The position numbers and the translations under genes are program-made. Below, in pieces: positions 32,867-41,103 of a DNA stretch of 64,000 nt. Source of the stretch: Pseudoduganella umbonata (GTDB lineage: Bacteria; Pseudomonadota; Gammaproteobacteria; Burkholderiales; Burkholderiaceae_D). The stretch's first letter is position 1; every line of letters starts with the position of its first letter. The stretch spans positions 1 through 64,000 of the forward strand of contig NZ_JACHXS010000017.1 in assembly GCF_014192225.1 (NCBI RefSeq). The letters are read 5' to 3'. Under the pieces are notes generated by a model, which worked only from the letters and a program-made list of their open reading frames with translations, ran no database searches and was not told the DNA's origin.

Positions 32867-34318
32867 ATGCACAACCAGATGCATAAGCTGATGCGTATTT
32901 CGCGGCATTTGCCACTGTTTGCGTCGCTGGCCGTGCTGGCGGCCTGCGGCACCGTGGGGCCCGACTACAAGGTACCCGCGGAAGCGGCGATACAGCGCCC
33001 TGCCGCGGCCGCGCCGTTCGCCAGCGCGGGCGAACCCGTGTTTCGCAGCGAACCGCTGCCGCCCCACTGGTGGCGGCTGTACCGCGATCCGGCGCTCGAC
33101 GCACTGGTCGGCAAGGCGTTCGCCGCCAATACCGACCTGCGCGTGGCGGCGGCCAACCTGGCGCGCGCCCGCGCCATTGTGCAGGAAGTGGCGGGCGCCG
33201 CCGATCCCGTGGTCGGCGCCTCCGCCGCACCGGCCTATGGCCGCGCATCGGCGGCGGCGAAGGGCTTGCCGGATGCGCTGGCGGACGGCTACAGCCATGA
33301 CGCCGGCATCAGCGTCTCGTACCAGCTCGATTTGTTCGGCAAGATCCGCCGCGGCGTCGAGGCGGCCGGCGCGGACCGCGAAGCGGCCGAGGCGGCGCTG
33401 GACCTGGCCCGCGTGACCGTGGCCGCCGATACCGCGCGTGCCTACGTCGATGCCTGCGGCGCGCGCCACCAGCTCGACGTGGCGCGCCAGTCCGTCGACC
33501 TGCAGCAGCGCTTCGTGGAACTGACCGCGCGGCGCATCCGTGCCGGCCGCGGTACGGCGCTCGACGATGCCCGCGCCCGCGCCCAGCTGGAGCAGTTGCG
33601 TGCGGCGATTCCGCCGCTGCTGGCGCAAACCCGTACCGCCCAGTTCCGGCTCGCCGCGCTGACAGGCCGTGCACCCGCCGAGATGGCGGACAGCGAAATT
33701 GCCTGCACTGCCGCGCCGCGGCTGGCACAGCCGGTGCCCGTGGGCGATGGCGCCGCCCTGCTGCGCCGCCGGCCCGACATCCGTGGTGCCGAACGCAGCC
33801 TGGCTGGCGCCACCGCGCGCATCGGCGTGGCCGTCAGCGAACTGTATCCCAGCGTGAGCCTCGGCCTTTCCGCCGGCAGCAGCGGCGCACTGGAGCGCTT
33901 CGGCGCCGGCAATGCGTTGCGCTGGAGCGTGGGCCCGCTGATTTCGTGGACGCTGCCGACCAACGCCGGCCACGCCCGCGTGGCCGAAGCGGAAGGCGCC
34001 ACGGCGGCCGCGCTGGCGCGCTTCGACGGCCTGGTGCTGAACGCGCTGCGCGAAACGGAAACGGCGATGACGGTGTATGCCCGCGAGCTCGATCGCAATG
34101 CCGCGCTGCGCGCAGCCCGCGAGCAGAGCGCGCTGGCCGCCAGCCAGTCGCACCGGCTGTACGAGGCCGGCAAGATCGACTTCCTGCCGGTACTGGACGC
34201 CGACCGCACGCTGGCCGCCGGCGACAGCGCGCTGGCCGCCTCCGATGCGCAGGTGGCCGCCGACCAGGTGGCGCTTTTCCTCGCCTTGGGCGGCGGCTGG
34301 GAACAGCCGGGCGGCTGA
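32867..34318 (+). CDS. NodT-family outer-membrane efflux lipoprotein
   Basis: A 483-residue TolC-like channel subunit with a lipobox (VLAAC, Cys27) followed by the family start GTVGPDYKVP. Two outer-membrane factor repeats are visible, with WWRLYRDPALDALV, SYQLDLFGKIRRGVEAA, RRPDIRGAERSLAGATARIG and SVGPLISWTLPTNAG-like segments. It is the last gene of the MarR-FUSC-DUF1656-HlyD-NodT operon, with a strong GAGGAG site ahead of its ATG. It forms the exit channel of the aromatic acid pump. Confidence 0.9.
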   Translation: MHNQMHKLMRISRHLPLFASLAVLAACGTVGPDYKVPAEAAIQRPAAAAPFASAGEPVFRSEPLPPHWWRLYRDPALDALVGKAFAANTDLRVAAANLARARAIVQEVAGAADPVVGASAAPAYGRASAAAKGLPDALADGYSHDAGISVSYQLDLFGKIRRGVEAAGADREAAEAALDLARVTVAADTARAYVDACGARHQLDVARQSVDLQQRFVELTARRIRAGRGTALDDARARAQLEQLRAAIPPLLAQTRTAQFRLAALTGRAPAEMADSEIACTAAPRLAQPVPVGDGAALLRRRPDIRGAERSLAGATARIGVAVSELYPSVSLGLSAGSSGALERFGAGNALRWSVGPLISWTLPTNAGHARVAEAEGATAAALARFDGLVLNALRETETAMTVYARELDRNAALRAAREQSALAASQSHRLYEAGKIDFLPVLDADRTLAAGDSALAASDAQVAADQVALFLALGGGWEQPGG

Positions 34319-34402
34319 ACGCACCCGCCTTGCGGGATGGCGGACGCCTTTACTGCCGAGCGGGACTGGCGTACTTCGCAAAAGCAGGCGAAAATGCGGT
34401 TC

Positions 34403-34516
34403 GCGCAGTGTTTCAGGGTCGTTCACAGCAGCGCCCAAAAAAAAGCGGCGGCCGGGAAACCGGACCACCGCGAAGGGAAGCGCGCCATGGGGCAGGCGCT
34501 GTCGAAACACTGTGCG
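34403..34516. repeat. Nested ~114-bp palindromic element with a central terminator hairpin
   Basis: Outer arms CGCCAGTGTTTC-like 34403-34414 and 34504-34516 share CAGTGTTTC/GAAACACTG. Middle arms CAGCGCC (34429-34435) and GGCGCTG (34495-34501) nest inside them, and a GC-rich hairpin (34445-34472) is in the centre. The element lies in the 526-bp gene-free gap between the NodT gene and the histidine kinase. It could be a structured RNA, a double-sided terminator or a small palindromic mobile element remnant. Confidence 0.5.
34437..34472 (-). terminator. Strong intrinsic terminator, minus strand
   Basis: On the minus strand an 11-bp GC-rich stem (one bulged base, loop TTTC) is followed directly by eight T (34444-34437). 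This is a canonical rho-independent terminator. The only annotated minus-strand gene upstream is the kinase, 370 bp away and with another candidate terminator in between, so it may instead end a short unannotated RNA. Confidence 0.65.
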
Positions 34517-34696
34517 AGCTGTATCGCCAGGCCAAGTGTAGAACGTCCGGGCCGAATATATAAGCCGAACTAATATGAACGTTGGTTCGGGAAATGCGAA
34601 CCATACGCATTTGCAGTCATCCCTGTGGAAGCGTTCCCCCTGCTTTTGGCCTGCTTTCGCCGTGCCTTTTCTCGTGCCTTTTCCCATGTTGCAGGC

Positions 34697-34724
34697 AAAA
34701 AAAATGCCGACCCTGAGGCCGGCA
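34697..34724 (-). terminator. Candidate terminator of the histidine kinase gene
   Basis: On the minus strand TGCCG-N10-CGGCA is followed by eight T (34704-34697), 120 bp after the kinase stop codon. The stem is only 5 bp, so strength is uncertain, but the T-run is clear. Confidence 0.45.
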
Positions 34725-34844
34725 AAATTCCAATTCTTGGGAAATTGGAGGAGACAGGTGCATCATGCCACCTGCCACCCGGTCAGGCCAATTTATATTG
34801 GCCATACCAATCATCACGAAAAACGATATCTTGTCATGAACCGG

Positions 34845-36848
34845 TCACATGCCGGCCGGCGCGCCTGCGCCGGCGACCGGCAGCGTGACCGTAAACGTGC
34901 AGCCCTGCCCCAGCCCCGCGCTGCGGGCCGAGACCGTGCCACCATGTAGCTGCACAAGGCTCTGCACCAGTGCCAGGCCGATGCCCAGGCCGCCCTGCGA
35001 ACGGTCCGGCGTGCGCTCTGCCTGCGTAAACAGTTCGAACACGTGGGGCAGCACGTCGGCGGCGATACCGACGCCATTGTCGCGCACGGCGATCGCCACG
35101 CTGTCCGCCGCGACGGCGACCGACACGGCGATCCGGCCGCCCGGCGGCGTGTACTTTGCCGCGTTGTTCAGCAGGTTCGTCACGATCTGCACGAGGCGCA
35201 CGCGGTCGCCGTGGACCCTTGGCAGCGGGCCGTGCGCCTCCACCGCGAGCGCATGGCCGCGCGCATCGACCAGCGGCCTGACCTGCTCGATCGCGCTGGC
35301 CAGCACCGATGGCAGGTCGACCGTTTCAAGTTCCAGTTCGATCAGGCCGCGCGTGACGCGCGACACGTCGAGCAGGTCGTCGACCAGGCTCGTCATGTGC
35401 CGCACCTGCCGCACGATCACCTCGCTGGTCTTCTGCGCGCTCGGCGGATCGAGCCGGCCCAGCGCCAGCATGTGCGCGGCCGTGCTGATCGGCGCCAGCG
35501 GATTGCGCAGTTCGTGCGCCAGCATGGCCAGGAACTCGTCCTTGCGCCGCGATTGCGTGCGCAGTTCCTCTTCGCCGGACTTCTTGTCGTGGATGTCGGT
35601 CAGCGTGCCCAGCCAGCGGGTCTCCGGGCCGACCGCGTCGGTCGACGGCACGGCGCGGTTCAGTACCCAGCGGAACTGGCCGGAATGGTGCCGCAGACGG
35701 TGCTCGATCTCGAAGCGGCGGCCGGTGGCCAGGCTGACGCGCCACGCGTCCTCCAGCAGCGGCAAGTCGTCGGGATGGATCTGCGGCCGCCAGTCCCAGT
35801 CGGGCCGGCGCGGCGGCGGCTCGCCGGTGTATTCGAACCAGCGCGTATTGATATAGTCGTTGACGCCGGCGCCGTTTGCCGCCCAGACGATCTGCGGAAT
35901 GTCGTCGGCCATCAGCCGGAAGCGCGTTTCGCTGTCCGCCGCCTTGCGCTCGCTGTCGATGCGGCGCTGTTCGGCCACCTTGCGATCGGTGACGTCAATG
36001 GCGATGCCGGCGAAGCTGACCTTGCCCGTTTGCGGACTGGCGAAGAGCTTGCCGCGCGCGTTGACCCACACGTCGAGCCCGGACCGTTGCGGGATCCGGT
36101 ATTCGATGTCGTACAGCGTGCCGTTGGCGATCGCTTCGTCGATCGCTGCCAGCACGCCAGGGCGGTCGTCGGCATGGATCATGTCGGTGAAGCGCACCAG
36201 CGCCGTGCCGGCACGCGCAAGCGCGGCATCGACCTGGAACAGGCGCGCGAAACGTTCGTCGACGTGGGTGGTCCCCGTCTCCACGTCGACCGACCAGGTG
36301 CCGATATTGCCGGACGCCTCCAGCGACAGCGCCAGCCGCTCTTCGGCCTCCTTGTGCCGGGCCAGCGCCAGCAACCTGTCGGTGACCTCGATCACCGTGC
36401 ACATCAGGCCGCGCACGATGCCGGCCTCGTCGCGCACTGGGCTGAACGAGAACGTGAACCAGGTCTGTTCCGGCGCGCCGTTGCGGTACAGCGTGGTCGC
36501 GTAGTTTTCGAAGAAGAACGATTCGCCGGCCATCACCCGCGCCACGTAGGGCCCCAGGTCGGACCACACCTCGCTCCAGACTTCCTCGTAGGGCTGGCCC
36601 AGCGTGCCGTCCGCCCTCTTGCCGAGCATCGGCAGGTAGGCATCGTTGTGGAAAAGGTAGTTCGCTTCGCCCCAGGTCACGAAGGTGGGGAACGACGAGC
36701 CGAGCACGATGCCCAGCGTGGTGCGCAGCGCCGACGGCCAGCCATGCAGCGGCCCCAGCGGATGGCCGGACCAGTCGCGCGCGCGCATGCGCGCGCCGGT
36801 GGCGCCACCGTTGAGGGTGAAGGCGAGAAGCTGGTCATGGTCTGTCAC
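34845..36848 (-). CDS. Multi-PAS soluble sensor histidine kinase (orphan)
   Basis: A 667-residue kinase without membrane helices: three PAS-like domains (about 45-155, 170-285, 300-425), each ending in a VTDR/VTDRK/IHDKK linker, a dimerisation/phosphoacceptor domain (FLAMLAHELRNPLAPIS, about 440-455) and a catalytic ATPase domain with NLLNNAAKYT, DNGVGIA and GLGIGLAL. PAS domains suggest a cytosolic redox, light or small-molecule signal; no flavin-binding LOV cysteine motif is seen. It starts with GTG 36848 and no clear ribosome site. No response regulator is adjacent, so its partner is elsewhere. Confidence 0.87.
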   Translation of the reverse strand: MTDHDQLLAFTLNGGATGARMRARDWSGHPLGPLHGWPSALRTTLGIVLGSSFPTFVTWGEANYLFHNDAYLPMLGKRADGTLGQPYEEVWSEVWSDLGPYVARVMAGESFFFENYATTLYRNGAPEQTWFTFSFSPVRDEAGIVRGLMCTVIEVTDRLLALARHKEAEERLALSLEASGNIGTWSVDVETGTTHVDERFARLFQVDAALARAGTALVRFTDMIHADDRPGVLAAIDEAIANGTLYDIEYRIPQRSGLDVWVNARGKLFASPQTGKVSFAGIAIDVTDRKVAEQRRIDSERKAADSETRFRLMADDIPQIVWAANGAGVNDYINTRWFEYTGEPPPRRPDWDWRPQIHPDDLPLLEDAWRVSLATGRRFEIEHRLRHHSGQFRWVLNRAVPSTDAVGPETRWLGTLTDIHDKKSGEEELRTQSRRKDEFLAMLAHELRNPLAPISTAAHMLALGRLDPPSAQKTSEVIVRQVRHMTSLVDDLLDVSRVTRGLIELELETVDLPSVLASAIEQVRPLVDARGHALAVEAHGPLPRVHGDRVRLVQIVTNLLNNAAKYTPPGGRIAVSVAVAADSVAIAVRDNGVGIAADVLPHVFELFTQAERTPDRSQGGLGIGLALVQSLVQLHGGTVSARSAGLGQGCTFTVTLPVAGAGAPAGM

Positions 36849-36912
36849 GAAAGTAGCCGGTAGAGAGGAAGGCCCGATTCTACTGGACTATTCGTTCACC
36901 GGACCGCGGGGC

Positions 36913-37473
36913 TCACTCGTCCTTCGCGGCGGCGCCGAGCAGGCGGTCCTTGGCCGACAGCAGCTTCTGCACCCGGCTGCCCATCTTCATCAGCTGGGCC
37001 ATCGATTCTGGCGACAGCCGCTGCATGTCGTCGAACCATGTATTGGCCATGTCGACCAGTTCATGCATCTCGCGCATGCGCTGCTGGGCAAAGGCATCGT
37101 CCGGCGTGCCGGCCTTCACCAGCAGCGATTCGCGCAGTACCGACAGCGTGGGCAGCACTTCGCGGCGGCGCCGTTCGGCCGCCACCACGCGGAAGATTTC
37201 CCACACATCGCCCAGCGACGTGAAGTATTCGCGCCGGTCGCCCGGCAGGCGGCTCTGGCGCACCAGGCCCCAGGCCTGCAGTTCCTTCAGGCCGATGCTG
37301 ACGTTGGAACGGGAGATGCCGAGCTTTTCGCCGATATCGTCGGCATGCATCGGCCGCTCGGTGACGAACAGCAGCGCGTAGATCTGCCCCACCGTGCGGT
37401 TGATGCCCCAGCGGCTGCCCATCTCGCCGAAGTGGCTGACAAAGGTTTGGACAAGTGGCGTCACGTTGTGCAC
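36913..37473 (-). CDS. GbsR/MarR-type regulator divergent from cydDC
   Basis: A 186-residue winged-helix regulator of the GbsR class: FGEMGSRWGINRTVGQIYAL and HADDIGEKLGISRSNVSIGL (helix-turn-helix, about 44-63), wing with RLPGDRREYF, and a helical C-terminal dimerisation part. It starts with GTG 37473 and is transcribed away from cydDC-cydABX; the 183-bp gap has repeated TTTCAGG half-sites. Control of the cytochrome bd operon is the obvious guess from position, with the effector unknown. Confidence 0.82.
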   Translation of the reverse strand: MHNVTPLVQTFVSHFGEMGSRWGINRTVGQIYALLFVTERPMHADDIGEKLGISRSNVSIGLKELQAWGLVRQSRLPGDRREYFTSLGDVWEIFRVVAAERRRREVLPTLSVLRESLLVKAGTPDDAFAQQRMREMHELVDMANTWFDDMQRLSPESMAQLMKMGSRVQKLLSAKDRLLGAAAKDE

Positions 37474-37593
37474 TTTTCGAAGTTTCAGGAAATCCGATTA
37501 TCTCACGGCACCGACATGGCCCCGGCTTTCACTTCGTTATCAGTCCAGCAATATCCGACCGCGCCACTCGGGCTTCCTGACAGCAATAAAATT

Positions 37594-37624
37594 TTCAGGC
37601 ATACTTTCAATAATTCCTGAAAGT
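37594..37624. promoter_or_regulatory. Overlapping palindromes between the GbsR-type regulator and cydD
   Basis: ACTTTCA-N8-TGAAAGT (37603-37624) and TTCAGG-N16-CCTGAA (37594-37621) interleave 33 bp ahead of cydD. A further TTTCAGGAA copy lies at 37483-37491 beside the regulator's own start. The repeated half-site ACTTTCAGGAA points to binding by the divergent regulator. Confidence 0.5.
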
Positions 37625-37656
37625 TCAAAAGATTTGGTAAACCCAAAACACCAGAC

Positions 37657-39351
37657 GTGACCGACACCATGCGCATTTCCCCCAATCCAGTGACAGCCCG
37701 GCGCCCGCCCCCCGCCGCCGGGAGCCTGCGCGCCGCACTGGCGATCGGCGCGGCGCCACTGCTGTGGATCCCTCAGGCCGCGCTGCTCGCCTGGGCGGTG
37801 CAAGGGCTCGCCGACGGCGCCGGCCTGGCCACGCTGGCCAGCGCCGCCATCGCTTACCTTTTGCTGGGCCTGGCCCGTGCCAGCGCGGAGGCCTGGGCTG
37901 CGCGCCGGCTGTACACCGCATCGCGCGAGCGCGTCACGGTGCTGCGCGCGGCCGCCGCCCGGGCGCTGGCCGGCCGTTCCCCCCTGGACCGCGGCCGCCT
38001 GCCTTCCGGCGCGGCCGCCAGCGTGCTGGCCGAGCAGGCCGAAGCCGTGCTGCCCTGGCTGGTGCGCTACCAGCCAGCGCGCTGGCGCGCGATGCTGGTA
38101 CTGCCGGCGATCGCGCTGGTGGTCGCCACGCAATCCTGGGCGGCGGCGCTGATCCTCGCCGGCGCCGCGCCGCTGATCCCGCTGTTCATGGCCGTCATCG
38201 GCTGGCGCGCCAGGGATGCCAGCGCCGCGCAGCTGCAACTGGCGGGCGGGATGAACGGCTTCCTGCTCGACCGGCTGCGCGGCCTGTCGACGCTGCGCGC
38301 GCTCGGCGCCGTCGATGCCACGGCCACGCGGCTGCGCGCGACCGCCGAAGCGGTGCGCGCCGGGACGATGCGGGTGCTGCGCATCGCCTTCCTTTCCTCG
38401 ACCGCGCTGGAACTGTTCTCCGCGCTGGGCGTTGCGCTGGTGGCCGTCTATATCGGCTTCCACCTGCTGGGACAGATCGATCCGGGCAGCTGGGGCCACC
38501 GGCTGACGCTCGAACAGGGCCTGTTCATCCTGCTGCTGGCGCCCGCATTCTTCGAACCGCTGCGCGAACTAGCCGCGGTCTGGCACGACAAGGCGGCCGG
38601 CGAGGCGGCGCTGGCGGCGCTCGACGCACTGCATGGCGACAGCATGCCGCTGCCGGGTGCGCTGGCCGCTCCCGTGGCGGCACCGGCCGGCGCCGTGGCG
38701 GTCGACGTCGACGACCTGCACTTCGCGCATGCCGGGGAGGCGCCGCTGTTCGCCGGCGCAGCGCTGCACATCGGCGCCGGCGAACACGTCGCCCTCGTCG
38801 GCCCAAGCGGCAGCGGCAAGACGGCGCTGCTGTCGCTGGTCGCCGGCCTGGTGCCCGCCGCGGCCGGCACCGTGCGCATCGGCGGCGTGGCGCTGGACGG
38901 GGACAGCGCGGCTGGCCTGCGCGCACGCATGGCGTGGATCGGCCAGAAACCGCACGTCTTTGCCGGCACGGTGCGCGGCAACGTCTCTTTGGAACGCCCC
39001 GGCGTGACCACGGCCGGCGTCAGCGCCGCCATCGACCGCGCCGGCCTGGGCCACGTGCAGCACGCCACGCCGGACGACAGCCTGGGCGAAGGCGGTACCG
39101 GCCTGTCCGGCGGCGAGCTGGTACGGCTGGCCCTGGCCCGCGCCGCCGTACTGCCGCAGGCCGGCCTGCTGCTGGCGGACGAACCCACCGCCCACCTCGA
39201 CCGCGACACCGCGGCCGGCGTGGTCGACGCGCTGCTCCGGCTGGCCGAAGGCCGCACGCTGGTCGTCGCCACCCACGACCTGGCGCTGGCCCGCCGCATC
39301 GGCCGCGTGATCGACATCGGCGCGCTGCGCGGCATGCGGGAGGCAGCATGA
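37657..39351 (+). CDS. cydD: Thiol reductant ABC exporter subunit CydD
   Basis: A 564-residue half-transporter: six-helix membrane domain (about 25-320) and ATPase domain with Walker A GPSGSGKT, signature LSGGE and Walker B LLLADEPT. CydDC exports glutathione and cysteine to the periplasm, needed to assemble cytochrome bd and c-type cytochromes. The start may be GTG 37657 or ATG 37669, as neither has a clear ribosome site. The end overlaps cydC as ATGA, and the cydABX genes follow. Confidence 0.92.
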   Translation: MTDTMRISPNPVTARRPPPAAGSLRAALAIGAAPLLWIPQAALLAWAVQGLADGAGLATLASAAIAYLLLGLARASAEAWAARRLYTASRERVTVLRAAAARALAGRSPLDRGRLPSGAAASVLAEQAEAVLPWLVRYQPARWRAMLVLPAIALVVATQSWAAALILAGAAPLIPLFMAVIGWRARDASAAQLQLAGGMNGFLLDRLRGLSTLRALGAVDATATRLRATAEAVRAGTMRVLRIAFLSSTALELFSALGVALVAVYIGFHLLGQIDPGSWGHRLTLEQGLFILLLAPAFFEPLRELAAVWHDKAAGEAALAALDALHGDSMPLPGALAAPVAAPAGAVAVDVDDLHFAHAGEAPLFAGAALHIGAGEHVALVGPSGSGKTALLSLVAGLVPAAAGTVRIGGVALDGDSAAGLRARMAWIGQKPHVFAGTVRGNVSLERPGVTTAGVSAAIDRAGLGHVQHATPDDSLGEGGTGLSGGELVRLALARAAVLPQAGLLLADEPTAHLDRDTAAGVVDALLRLAEGRTLVVATHDLALARRIGRVIDIGALRGMREAA

Positions 39352-41051
39352 AGCCCTTACGCACACAGCTCGTGGACAGCGATGTGGCGCGGGTGCTCGC
39401 GCTGTTCGCCCGGCATGGCGGCCGCCGGCTGGCGCTGGGCGCGTTCCTCGCCACGGTGGTGGTGCTGGCCGGGATTGCGCTGCTGGGCACGTCGGGCTGG
39501 TTCATCACCGCCACCGCGCTGGCCGGTGCCGGCGCGCTGTTCAACGTGTTCGTGCCGAGCGCCGCGATCCGCCTGCTGGCGCTGGGCCGCACGTTCGGCC
39601 GCTACGCCGAACGGCTGGTCACGCATGATGCAACGCTGGCCGTGCTGGCCGCGCTGCGCGAACGCCTGTTCCGCGGCTGGGCCGGGCCGGATGCCGCGCG
39701 CGCCCTGCTGCGCCGGCCGTCGCGCCTGCTGTTCCGCCTGACGAGCGACATCGATGCCCTGGAATCGGTCTACCTGCGCCTGCTGGTACCGGCACTGGCC
39801 GCGGGCGGCGCGGCACTGCTGGCCGGCCTGGTGCTGGGCGCCATCGACTGGCGGCTGGGCGCGGCGGTCTGCGCCTGGCTGGTCGTGGCCGGCACCGGCA
39901 CCGCCGTGGTCGTGGCACGCCGGGCCCGGCCGGCGGCACTGCGCCGGGCCCGCGCGCTGGAACGCCTGCGCGCCGGGGCGATCGACCTGGTCGCCGGCCA
40001 GGCCGACCTGGCCATGGCCGGGAGGCTGCCGGCGCAATGCGACCAACTGTATTACCGCGACCTGCAACTGGCCCGCGCCGACGACGCGCTGCACCGCCTG
40101 GAGACCCGCGCCGGCTGGACGTACGCCGCGGCGGGCCATGTGACCGTAGCCGGCGTGCTGCTCGCGGCCGGGGCACTGGCCCGGCACGGCGCAGTGGGCG
40201 CGCCTGGCGCCGCGCTGGCCCTGCTGGTCGCGCTGGCGGCGCTGGAACCGTTCGCCGCGCTGCGGCGCGGTGCCATCGAGGCGGGCCGCAGCTGGCTGGC
40301 GGCACGGCGCATCGCCCCGCGCCTGCGTGCGCAGGGCGTCCCGTGCGCACAGCAGCTCAGCGCCGGCGCGGCCAGCGGCGACGCATTGACGCTGCAAGAT
40401 GTCACGGTCCAACACTCAGGCCGCGAATGCGCCGCGTTGCGCGACGCCAGCCTGCGCATCGCCGCCGGCGAACGGGTCGCCGTGGTCGGCGCCAGCGGCG
40501 CCGGCAAGTCCACGCTGCTGGCGCTGGCCGCGGGCGAACTGGCGCCGCAGTCCGGCACTGTGCGCGCATTGCCGTGCACCTGGCTGACGCAGCGCACGGA
40601 ACTGTTCCAGGACACCCTGCGCGACAACCTGCTGCTGGCAGCGCCCCAGGCCGGCGACGAGCGGTTGTGGGAAGCACTGCGCGCCGCCGGGCTGGAACAG
40701 GACGTGCGCCGCTTCGCCCGCGGCCTCGACACGCCGCTGGGCGAAGGCGGGCTGGGCCTGTCCGGCGGCCAGTCGCGCCGGCTGGCGCTGGCCCGGCTGC
40801 TGCTGCGCGATGCCGCCTTCTGGCTGCTCGACGAGCCGACCGAGGCGCTCGATGGCGCCACGGCCGCCGACGTCCTGGCGCGCCTGGCCCGGCACGCGGC
40901 CGGCCGCACGGTGCTGGTCGCCACGCACCTGCGGCGCGAAGCGGCACTGGCCGACCGCCTGCTGGTGATGCGCGGCGGCCGCCTCGTCGCCGACGTGCGG
41001 CGCGGCACGAACGAATTCGACGCGGCGCTATCGGCGCTGCGTCCCGACTGA
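39348..41051 (+). CDS. cydC: Thiol reductant ABC exporter subunit CydC
   Basis: A 567-residue partner of CydD with the same plan: membrane domain (about 20-320, with LGTSGWFITATALAGAGALF near helix 1) and ATPase domain with Walker A GASGAGKST, signature LSGGQ and Walker B FWLLDEPTEALDG. The ATG at 39348 overlaps the cydD stop codon. The frame stays open far upstream through cydD, but only the part from this ATG resembles CydC. Confidence 0.92.
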   Translation: MKPLRTQLVDSDVARVLALFARHGGRRLALGAFLATVVVLAGIALLGTSGWFITATALAGAGALFNVFVPSAAIRLLALGRTFGRYAERLVTHDATLAVLAALRERLFRGWAGPDAARALLRRPSRLLFRLTSDIDALESVYLRLLVPALAAGGAALLAGLVLGAIDWRLGAAVCAWLVVAGTGTAVVVARRARPAALRRARALERLRAGAIDLVAGQADLAMAGRLPAQCDQLYYRDLQLARADDALHRLETRAGWTYAAAGHVTVAGVLLAAGALARHGAVGAPGAALALLVALAALEPFAALRRGAIEAGRSWLAARRIAPRLRAQGVPCAQQLSAGAASGDALTLQDVTVQHSGRECAALRDASLRIAAGERVAVVGASGAGKSTLLALAAGELAPQSGTVRALPCTWLTQRTELFQDTLRDNLLLAAPQAGDERLWEALRAAGLEQDVRRFARGLDTPLGEGGLGLSGGQSRRLALARLLLRDAAFWLLDEPTEALDGATAADVLARLARHAAGRTVLVATHLRREAALADRLLVMRGGRLVADVRRGTNEFDAALSALRPD

Positions 41052-41103
41052 ACCGGATTTTTGATCGCTGTTACTTGTTTGTTGATACTAGAAAGGATTC
41101 ACC

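Noticed and set aside
34413..34610. A 65-codon minus-strand open frame in the gap after the NodT gene
   Set aside because: It runs through the strong hairpin plus T8 terminator, has no ribosome site and looks like no known protein.
29150..34687. Two long minus-strand open frames opposite the efflux operon
   Set aside because: They mirror the MarR, FUSC, HlyD and NodT genes on the plus strand and contain no recognisable domain.
37764..39347. Upstream extension of the cydC frame through cydD, which would give a 1,095-residue protein
   Set aside because: Only the part from ATG 39348 resembles CydC; the upstream portion is the out-of-frame shadow of cydD.
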